DNA from: Pseudomonas sp. dw_612
GTDB taxonomy: Bacteria; Pseudomonadota; Gammaproteobacteria; Pseudomonadales; Pseudomonadaceae
Assembly (NCBI RefSeq): GCF_018449725.1
Contig: NZ_JAAVVC010000032.1
Span: forward strand, 1 to 46,625
Length of the DNA: 46,625 nt
Direction of reading: 5' to 3'
Shown here: one piece after another, positions 33,168-39,150 of the stretch
Layout of the letters: every line of letters begins with the position of its first letter
How positions within the stretch are numbered: position 1 is the first letter of the stretch
Notes under the pieces: generated by a model
Databases searched by the model: none
What the model saw: only the letters and a program-made list of their open reading frames with translations
What the model was told of the DNA's origin: nothing
Translations under genes and position numbers: made by a program

Positions 33168-33950
33168 TCAGAACGCCGGCAATACCGCGCCGCTGTATTT
33201 CTTCTCGATGAACGCTTTCACTTCCGGGCTGGTCAAGGCTTTGGCCAGTTTCTGGATAGCGTCGCTGTTCTTGTTGTCCGGACGAGCGACCAGGAAGTTC
33301 ACGTAAGGCGAATCTGCACCTTCGATGACCAACGCGTCTTTAGCCGGGTTCAGGCCTGCTTCCAGCGCGTAGTTGGTATTGATCAAGTCCAGGTCAACTT
33401 CCTTCAGAACACGCGGCAGCATGGCCGATTCCAGTTCCTTGAACTTGAAGTTGTGCGGGTTCTTGGCGATGTCTTTCGGCGTAGCCAACGCGTTTTTCGG
33501 GTCTTTGAGCTCGATCAGGCCAGCCTTCTGCAGCAGGATCAGGGCACGGCCGCTGTTGCTGCCTTCGTTCGGCAGCGCGATGGTCGCGCCGTTTGGCAGA
33601 TCAGCCAGGGATTTGTATTTGCTCGAGTAGCCACCGAACGGTTCAACGTGGACGCCGATCACGGTTTCCAGGTTGGTGCCTTTGCCTTTGTTGAAGCTAT
33701 CCAGGTACGGCTTGGTCTGGAAGTAGTTGGCATCCAGGCGCTTTTCGGCAACCTGCACGTTCGGTTGAACGTAGTCGGTGAAGACTTTGATTTCCAGATC
33801 CACGCCTTCTTTGGCGAGGGTCGGTTTGATCAGTTCCAGAATCTCGGCGTGCGGGATCGGGGTCGCCGCAACCACCAGTTTCTCGCCGGCCTGGGCCAGG
33901 CTTGCAGTCAGGGCAGCCGCCAATGCGGTGAACAACAGAACCTTTTTCAT
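33168..33950 (-). CDS. metQ: MetQ/NlpA-family substrate-binding protein, orphan
   Basis: A 260-residue NlpA-family protein with a signal peptide (cleavage after SLAQA, about residue 21) and no lipobox cysteine. The mature chain KLVVAATPIPHAEILELIKP, DANYFQTKPYLDSF, GATIALPNEGSNSGRALILL matches methionine binders better than the 18275 copy does. An AAGGAC ribosome-binding site is present, and a strong terminator follows. No metN or metI is adjacent, so it must work with permeases elsewhere, possibly the metNI at 19087-20842. Its promoter region (33951-34080) is AT-rich. Confidence 0.92.
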   Translation of the reverse strand: MKKVLLFTALAAALTASLAQAGEKLVVAATPIPHAEILELIKPTLAKEGVDLEIKVFTDYVQPNVQVAEKRLDANYFQTKPYLDSFNKGKGTNLETVIGVHVEPFGGYSSKYKSLADLPNGATIALPNEGSNSGRALILLQKAGLIELKDPKNALATPKDIAKNPHNFKFKELESAMLPRVLKEVDLDLINTNYALEAGLNPAKDALVIEGADSPYVNFLVARPDNKNSDAIQKLAKALTSPEVKAFIEKKYSGAVLPAF

Positions 33951-34137
33951 GCAGTGTCCTTATCGAAAATCACGGTCGCCAATGACGACGGCTTCTAGTA
34001 CGAGTGCCAGTGAAGTGCTATCGCTGGCGTGAAGCGGACAATACCGGGATTTTTTATTCCCGAACAATATCTTTTATTCACTTTGATATTCCATTTTGTT
34101 CATACAACCACCGCCCGCTCTAATCCGCACATTTACC

Positions 34138-34341
34138 CGTAGGAGCGAGGCTTGCCCGCGAAGGCTTCCTTCCTGACACACCGCGCTGCCTGGTTCGCGA
34201 GCAAGCTTTGCTCCTACAGGGGAAGGTGTTCTTCCTGACACACCGCGTCGCCTGGTTCGCGAGCAAGCTTTGCTCCTACAGGGGAAGGTGTTCTTCCTGA
34301 CACACCGCGTCGCCTGGTTCGCGAGCAAGTTTTGCTCCTAC
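34138..34341. repeat. Tandem array of REP-containing 62-bp units
   Basis: After one REP unit at 34138, a 62-base unit (tcctgacacaccgcg...ggttcgcgagcaag...ctcctacaggggaagg) is repeated almost three times, starting at 34171, 34233 and 34295. The last unit ends at the 3' end of the sigma54 activator gene and contributes its stop codon. Copies differ at only a few positions, which suggests recent amplification. Between 33951 and 34137 lies the metQ promoter region and nothing else I can name. Confidence 0.88.
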
Positions 34342-35267
34342 AGAAGGCCGGCGTTGTGGAGGAGTTGTTTCAGGGCTGTTTGCTCGGCGGCGGAACCACT
34401 GGCGAGGATTCGCTTGAGTTGCCGCTCAATCTGCAGCAACGACGGCAACGCCTCCGGCAGGTTTAAATGCTCGGGCAAGATCTCATCCCCAGTACTCACC
34501 AGCAGCGCAAAGTGAATGACGTTCTCAAGTTCCCGGGTATTGCCCGGCCAACTGTGCGCCTCCAACACATGCTGCGCCGCTTCGCTGATCAGCGGCACCG
34601 GCAGGTCCAGGCGCTGGCTATAGATGCCCAGAAAGTATTCCGCGAGGGAAAGAATGTCGCCCACCCGCTCACGCAGCGCCGGCAGTTCGAGTTGGCCTTC
34701 GCTGAGGTAGTGATAAAGCCGTTCATGGAATTTCCCCGCCGCCACCGCTTGAGCCAGGTCGATACTGGTGGCGGCGACCAGGCGCACGTCCACCGGGCTC
34801 GGCTGGTGCGCGCCGACGCGGGTGACTTCGTGGTTTTCCAGCGCGGAGAGCAATTTGATCTGGATCGGCAATGGCAAATCACCGATCTCATCCAGGTACA
34901 GCGTCCCGCCATTGGCGGAGCCGAACCAACCGGCACGACTGCTGGCCGAACCGGTGTAGCTGCCAGCGGCATAACCGAACAATTCAGCATCGGCATAGGT
35001 CGGGCTGATCGCGCCGCAATTGACCGACACGAACAACCCGCCACGATCACTGGCACGATGGATGTGCCGCGCGAGCAATTCTTTGCCGCTGCCGGTTTCA
35101 CCGCGAATCAGGACTGAAATAGCGCGCGGTGCCAGTTGTTCCAGCTCCTGGCGCAACTGCCGCGAGCGTGGATCGACGAACACCAGCGCTTTGGCGCGGA
35201 TGCTCAGTGGGCTTTTTTCGGCGTCAGGGAAGGTCAGTAATGGCTGACCGAAGGCTTCAAAACTCAT
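34338..35267 (-). CDS. Sigma54-interacting activator, SfnR-like, apparently lacking its helix-turn-helix
   Basis: A 309-residue AAA+ bacterial enhancer-binding protein of the SfnR type, with no N-terminal receiver or GAF domain. Walker A is GETGSGKE (56-63), the sigma54-contact loop reads GSYTGS (102-107) in place of GAFTGA, Walker B is GGTLYLDEIGD (120-130), and the arginine-finger and sensor regions follow to about residue 265. After a linker (LKRILASGSAAEQTALKQLL) it ends at residue 309 with no Fis-type helix-turn-helix of about 45 residues as expected. The TAG stop lies in a REP unit. It follows the small hydrolase gene by 52 bases. It could be a remnant, or act without binding DNA. SfnR relatives activate sulfone/sulfonate genes. 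Confidence 0.82.
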   Translation of the reverse strand: MSFEAFGQPLLTFPDAEKSPLSIRAKALVFVDPRSRQLRQELEQLAPRAISVLIRGETGSGKELLARHIHRASDRGGLFVSVNCGAISPTYADAELFGYAAGSYTGSASSRAGWFGSANGGTLYLDEIGDLPLPIQIKLLSALENHEVTRVGAHQPSPVDVRLVAATSIDLAQAVAAGKFHERLYHYLSEGQLELPALRERVGDILSLAEYFLGIYSQRLDLPVPLISEAAQHVLEAHSWPGNTRELENVIHFALLVSTGDEILPEHLNLPEALPSLLQIERQLKRILASGSAAEQTALKQLLHNAGLL

Positions 35268-35319
35268 GGCAGACTCCCGCCCAAAACCGCCGGGAGACGG
35301 GGGGCGTTAACAAAAAAAT

Positions 35320-35901
35320 TTAAGCGCGGCGCAAGGCGTGATGTTCCATGCGGTTTTGCAGGCGATAGAGGTAAGCGAAACCCTGCTCCCAGCGCTGGTG
35401 ACCGGACTTGACGTTGATATGCCCGGCCCCCGCCAGAATGCCCGCCTCGGCGCCCCAGTTGCGGGCCAGTTCCATCGCTCGCGGCGCACTGACGGCGCTG
35501 TCGTTATCGGAACTGACCACCTGGCTCGGGAACGGCAGCAACGTGGTCGGGATCGGTGCAAAGTTGCGCAGGGCCGGCGAGCAGGCCGGACGTTCGACGT
35601 CCGCTGGCGCGACCAGCAAGGCACCGCGCACCTGACGCAGAAACTGCAAAGGCGCGGTCGCCGCCCAATGGGCAACGGTGATGCAACCCAGGCTGTGGGC
35701 GATCAGGATCACCGGCGTGCTGTCGGCGGCAATCGCCTCGGCCAATGCGGCGACCCAGTCTTCACGGCGCGGTGTCAGCCAGTCGGCCTGCTCTACCCGC
35801 GCACTGTTCGGCAGACTGTTCTGCCAATGTGTTTGCCAATGATCTTCTGGCGATCCTTGCCAGCCCGGCACAATCAGGTAGCGAATTGATTCGTTGCGCA
35901 T
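35320..35901 (-). CDS. RBBP9/YdeN-family serine hydrolase
   Basis: A 193-residue alpha/beta hydrolase. The N-terminal IVPGWQGSPEDHWQTHW carries the family's oxyanion/tryptophan motif. The nucleophile is in LIAHSLGCITVAHWA, with Asp in VVSSDNDSAVS and the catalytic His in GAGHINVKSG, so the triad is complete. AGGAGAG precedes the ATG at 35901; the longer open frame runs through the dispersed repeat. It lies in the same relative position as a homologue next to tonB2-exbB1-exbD1 in P. aeruginosa, from memory. Substrate unknown. Confidence 0.9.
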   Translation of the reverse strand: MRNESIRYLIVPGWQGSPEDHWQTHWQNSLPNSARVEQADWLTPRREDWVAALAEAIAADSTPVILIAHSLGCITVAHWAATAPLQFLRQVRGALLVAPADVERPACSPALRNFAPIPTTLLPFPSQVVSSDNDSAVSAPRAMELARNWGAEAGILAGAGHINVKSGHQRWEQGFAYLYRLQNRMEHHALRRA

Positions 35902-36033
35902 GGGGGAGCTCTCCTGCTGCGTGTCTGTTCCTGATGGAGTATAGGGACGAGAGTTATATTCGTTAAGGAATAAGAAGCTATTTATTAAGACCTTAATTGC
36001 ATATGTGAGGTGGATTGGATATTTGTGCCTGGC

Positions 36034-36203
36034 TTTAGAACCACCCCTCTCCCTAACCCTCTCCCCAAGGGGGCGAGGGGACTGACTGAGTTGTTCATTC
36101 GAGCTGCATCGACCTGAACGTCCGAGGCGAACTCCGGTTTGAATAGCATGAAGATCGGCCCCCTCTCCCCTTTGGGGAGAGGGTTGGGGTGAGGGGTGGA
36201 TCC
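36034..36203. repeat. CT-rich ~175-bp dispersed element, copy 4 (complete)
   Basis: The element runs from tagaaccacccctctccct to ggggtgaggggtggatccc, with the same terminal hairpins and core words (gactgactgag, gcatcgacctgaa) as the other copies. It lies between the exbD terminator and the promoter of the hydrolase gene. Some core positions differ from copies 2 and 3. Confidence 0.85.
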
Positions 36204-36215
36204 CAAGTCCTACGC

Positions 36216-36251
36216 AAAAAAAAGGGCCGCACCCTGCCAAGGAGACGGCCC
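36216..36251 (-). terminator. Rho-independent terminator of the tonB-exbB-exbD operon
   Basis: A GC stem (gggccg, 36224-36229, with cggccc, 36246-36251) and a 16-base loop that itself can pair in part; on the minus strand it is followed by eight T residues. It starts 17 bases beyond the exbD stop codon. Confidence 0.85.
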
Positions 36252-36267
36252 CGGAAACTGTAGAAGT

Positions 36268-36669
36268 TTATCGCGCGGTAATCACCGACAACTTGGTAAT
36301 CCCCGCCCGCTCAATTGAAGCCATCGCCCGCGCCACTTCGCCGTAATTCACCCCGTCATCAGCCTGCAATTGCACGCGCACTTCGGGGTCCTTGGCCTTG
36401 GCCGACTTGAGGCTGAATTCCAGCAAGTCCGGCTGAATCTCGTCCTTGTTGATAAACAGCTTGCCGGCGCCATCAATGCTCACCACCAGCGGATCTTTCT
36501 GCTCTACCGGAGCCACGGCCTCGGTCTTGGGCAAGTTGATCGGGATCGCGTTGGTCAGCAGCGGCGCGGTGACGATAAACACCACCAGCAGCACCAGCAT
36601 CACGTCCACCAGCGGCGTTACGTTGATTTCGCTCAGCACCTCATCACTGTCTTGCGTGGAGAACGCCAT
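36268..36669 (-). CDS. exbD: ExbD, energiser of TonB-dependent transport
   Basis: A 133-residue protein with one membrane helix (about residues 17-38) and a periplasmic domain. The conserved Asp of the proton channel is in NVTPLVDVMLVLLVVFIV. The start lies one base after the exbB stop. With ExbB and TonB it would couple proton motive force to outer-membrane receptors, here probably the one encoded at 39151-41502. Confidence 0.94.
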   Translation of the reverse strand: MAFSTQDSDEVLSEINVTPLVDVMLVLLVVFIVTAPLLTNAIPINLPKTEAVAPVEQKDPLVVSIDGAGKLFINKDEIQPDLLEFSLKSAKAKDPEVRVQLQADDGVNYGEVARAMASIERAGITKLSVITAR

Positions 36670-36670
36670 A

Positions 36671-37396
36671 TCAGGACGCCTCCTTCACTTTCTGCGCGCC
36701 GCCCTGGGCAACCACTTTGTGCGAGGTCGGGTGAATCAGCAGGCGGAACGAACTCTTCTGCGCCAGGCTGTAGAAGTCATGGGCGAAGTCATCCAGGTCC
36801 GCCGCCGTCAGTTTCAGACGCCGCAAAAAGTAGTTGTAAACCAGCACCGCCGGTACCGCGACGGCGATCCCCACGCCGGTGGCAACCAGCGCCGCACCAA
36901 TCGGACCCGCGACGGTTTCCAGGCTCGCCGAACCCGCCGCACTGATGCCTTTCAACGCTTCCATGATCCCCCACACCGTGCCGAACAAACCAATGAACGG
37001 CGAGGTGCTGCCAATACTCGCGACCACCGCCAGCCCGGTTTCCAGCGAACGACGCTCGCGGACGATCTGCTGACGCAAGGCGCGCTCCAGACGATCCTGA
37101 TGGTTGATCGCCTGGCTCAAATCATTCGCCGGCGGCGCTTCACCGACCTGAATCGCGGCATAACCGGCCTGGGCCACACGCGCCGCGGCGCCCGGTTGGG
37201 TTTCGCTCAACTCGGCCGCTGCGTCGAGACTCGAAGCGGCCCAAAACTGTTTATGAAACTTGCGATCCTGGGCTTTCAGGCGACCGAACTGCACGCCTTT
37301 GAGCAACGCCAAACCCCAAGTGGCAACGGAAAAAACCACCAGCAGCCAGATCACCGCGCTTTCGATGGATTCAAGTGGAGAGGCCAGTAACGTCAT
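36671..37396 (-). CDS. exbB: ExbB, energiser of TonB-dependent transport
   Basis: A 241-residue MotA/TolQ/ExbB-family protein with three membrane helices (about residues 13-33, 120-142 and 160-185). SIGSTSPFIGLFGTVWGIME and IGAALVATGVGIAVAVPAVL are the family's helix motifs. GAGGGAAT is the ribosome-binding site. It follows tonB by 45 bases and precedes exbD by one base. It lacks the long N-terminal extension seen in some ExbB1 proteins. Confidence 0.94.
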   Translation of the reverse strand: MTLLASPLESIESAVIWLLVVFSVATWGLALLKGVQFGRLKAQDRKFHKQFWAASSLDAAAELSETQPGAAARVAQAGYAAIQVGEAPPANDLSQAINHQDRLERALRQQIVRERRSLETGLAVVASIGSTSPFIGLFGTVWGIMEALKGISAAGSASLETVAGPIGAALVATGVGIAVAVPAVLVYNYFLRRLKLTAADLDDFAHDFYSLAQKSSFRLLIHPTSHKVVAQGGAQKVKEAS

Positions 37397-37441
37397 GATG
37401 TATTCCCTCGTGTAAATTTTTCGCGCGAAATTGGTTTCGGT

Positions 37442-38251
37442 TTAATGAATCTTGAAATCGATGGGCACGCTGACCCAGCCATCCAGGGCCACATCACCTT
37501 GCTTGGCCGGTACGAAACTCCAACGTTTCACCGCATTAAGCGCGGCCTCGTCGAGTTGATCGCGACCACTGCTTTTCTGAATCTGGATTTCCCCGGGCTT
37601 GCCATTGGCCAACACATGCACCCGCAACAACACCGTGCCTTCCCAACCGCGACGCTGAGCCAGGGACGGGTATTCCGGCGCCGGGTTCTTCAGGTACGCG
37701 GCGTTGGCCGATGCCGGAGTCACTGGCGCGGGCGCCGGTGGTGCGGGCGGCGCAGGCGCCGCGACAGGCGCTGTCGGTTGTGGTGGTGCCGGGGGTTGCT
37801 CGACAGCTTTTGGAGCCGGTTTCGGTACAGGCTTGGCGACCGGTTTTGGTTTGGGAATCGGTTTCGGGGGCGGCGGTTTCACAGCCAACTCGTCTTCCAC
37901 GGGCGGCGGAGGCTCGACCACCGGCTGAACCGGTTGTGGCGGTGGCGGCTCGACCACGGGCGGCGCCGGGCGCGAAAACTCGATGGTCATCGGCGGAATT
38001 TCCGGCGGCACGATCGGCAGTTCTTTGATCGGTTGCTGGTTGACCCAATAGATCACCGCACCGTGCACCAGCAGCGCCAGCACGCCGAGCAGGATCGCTT
38101 CGCGTCGGCTCAAAATACCCTTGGGCGCCCGCTGCAAACGCAACTGGCCCAAGGGCACGCGATGCGCCCGGCCGAGGTCGACCAACTCGCCACTCGGCGC
38201 CTGGCGCCAGAGCACCTCATGTGCGCCGGCGGCGGTCTGGACATTGCCCAT
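37442..38251 (-). CDS. tonB: TonB, proline-rich energy transducer
   Basis: A 269-residue TonB. The first ~48 residues are a cytoplasmic extension, longer than in enteric TonB, followed by a membrane helix (about 52-69), a proline-rich spacer (about 85-175, with many PPPP and KPxP runs), and the C-terminal domain from about 185 with PEYPSLAQRRGWEGTVLLRV and WSFVPAKQG. AGGGAG precedes the start. It is the first gene of tonB-exbB-exbD. The promoter region contains CTTTAAAG (38367-38374), shared with the receptor gene at 41502. Confidence 0.94.
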   Translation of the reverse strand: MGNVQTAAGAHEVLWRQAPSGELVDLGRAHRVPLGQLRLQRAPKGILSRREAILLGVLALLVHGAVIYWVNQQPIKELPIVPPEIPPMTIEFSRPAPPVVEPPPPQPVQPVVEPPPPVEDELAVKPPPPKPIPKPKPVAKPVPKPAPKAVEQPPAPPQPTAPVAAPAPPAPPAPAPVTPASANAAYLKNPAPEYPSLAQRRGWEGTVLLRVHVLANGKPGEIQIQKSSGRDQLDEAALNAVKRWSFVPAKQGDVALDGWVSVPIDFKIH

Positions 38252-38365
38252 TGATTAACTCCCTGCGGTCTCTTTGCGAATAACCCGATGACACCCCGCA
38301 CTGAATCCCCCGCGAGGCGTATCGACGGGCCAATCATTGGGCCAGACGCTTATCTCTTAAAGTAA

Positions 38366-38378
38366 TCTTTAAAGTTAT
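38366..38378 (-). promoter_or_regulatory. Shared TCTTTAAAGTTAT box upstream of tonB
   Basis: The 13 bases tctttaaagttat are identical to those at 41552-41564 upstream of the TonB-dependent receptor gene. They lie about 115-127 bases upstream of the tonB start. AT-rich sequence surrounds them, including gaatataaaaaacg near 38395. The core CTTTAAAG is palindromic. It may bind a sulfur regulator such as CysB, which is inference. The rest of 38379-38555 holds no supported gene. Confidence 0.5.
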
Positions 38379-38550
38379 GGATAGATCTGAATCGAATATA
38401 AAAAACGATCAATTCCGCCAAAGCCACGTCGTTCAAGGCTTGCAGCGGAGCATCGGGAAAACGATGCTTTTCAAGCATTGAAAGTATTCGCGGAAGGCAT
38501 CGATTTATAGGGAAATAGGATGAGGAACAACTAACAACAGCGAGTATTGC

Positions 38551-38595
38551 CCACAAACAAAAACAGGCTGATGCACATTCATGCATCAGCCTGTT
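38551..38595 (-). terminator. Rho-independent terminator after the 108-residue protein gene
   Basis: A perfect 14-base stem (38562-38575, aacaggctgatgca, with 38582-38595) and a six-base loop lie 18 bases beyond the stop codon at 38613. On the minus strand a T-rich tail (TTTTTGTTTG) follows the stem. Confidence 0.9.
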
Positions 38596-38612
38596 GCTTT
38601 TCACAGAATTGT

Positions 38613-38939
38613 TTATTGCTTGATGAATTCTCCAGCCAGACCAACTACTTCACCGTCAAAGTTAGTACGCGAACCCACCGCACGAACTTTTGAATAGTTG
38701 TGATCCGGTGAGAACAATGACCACGCCTGGAAACCGCTACTGCCATTCAGGCCGACGAACGTGATGGTGGTCGGTTGCCCGGTGCTGTTCTGGAAGTGGT
38801 AGTGCCCGTAGCTGACATCGTAGTTCACCCCGCCCTGGCTGAACGTGCCGCTGAATGTGCCGTTGGAATCATTACCGTCGGTAATCACCAGTTTGGCGCC
38901 AGCATTGGAGTTTACGTAAGTACCATTAATGCTCGACAT
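38613..38939 (-). CDS. 108-residue beta-rich protein of unknown family (avidin-like pattern)
   Basis: A 108-residue soluble protein with no signal peptide or cysteine. It is built of alternating short strands with Gly-Thr-Tyr/Phe patterns: NGTYVNSNAGAKLVI, GTFSGTFSQGG, DVSYGHYHFQN, TTITFVGLNG, FQAWSLFSPD and EVVGLAGEFIK. That spacing of GTY-type strands is reminiscent of avidin-fold barrels, but no biotin-binding set is certain. The start at 38939 has AAGGAAG; the longer frame to 39029 has no ribosome-binding site. It is monocistronic, with a strong terminator, between the tonB promoter and the receptor gene. Function unknown. Confidence 0.75.
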   Translation of the reverse strand: MSSINGTYVNSNAGAKLVITDGNDSNGTFSGTFSQGGVNYDVSYGHYHFQNSTGQPTTITFVGLNGSSGFQAWSLFSPDHNYSKVRAVGSRTNFDGEVVGLAGEFIKQ

Positions 38940-39150
38940 GGTTCGACTTCCTTTATCTGTTAAATAAGTGTCTTCCGATGAGAGCAAGTTTCCTCCTGGA
39001 AACTCACGAAACAGAGCATGGTTCGACAATCACTTATTGTCCACGGCCAAACGCACTTATTATTCGACGAAAACGCGATATCCACTATGCAGAGTCTTCA
39101 TAAGTTATTCCAAAACTTTCAAACATTACTTCCGTCAGCACTAAGCCGAT

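Noticed and set aside
34138..34341. Tandem repeat considered as a CRISPR array
   Set aside because: The period is 62 bases and the whole unit, including the 'spacer', is repeated; units contain REP palindromes and no cas genes are nearby.
33168..35267. Orphan metQ and the activator as a single operon
   Set aside because: A 387-base gap with REP array separates them and metQ has its own AT-rich promoter region and terminator.
38350..38604. 84-codon minus-strand frame
   Set aside because: It begins inside the perfect terminator hairpin of the 108-residue protein gene and runs through the tonB promoter region; no ribosome-binding site.
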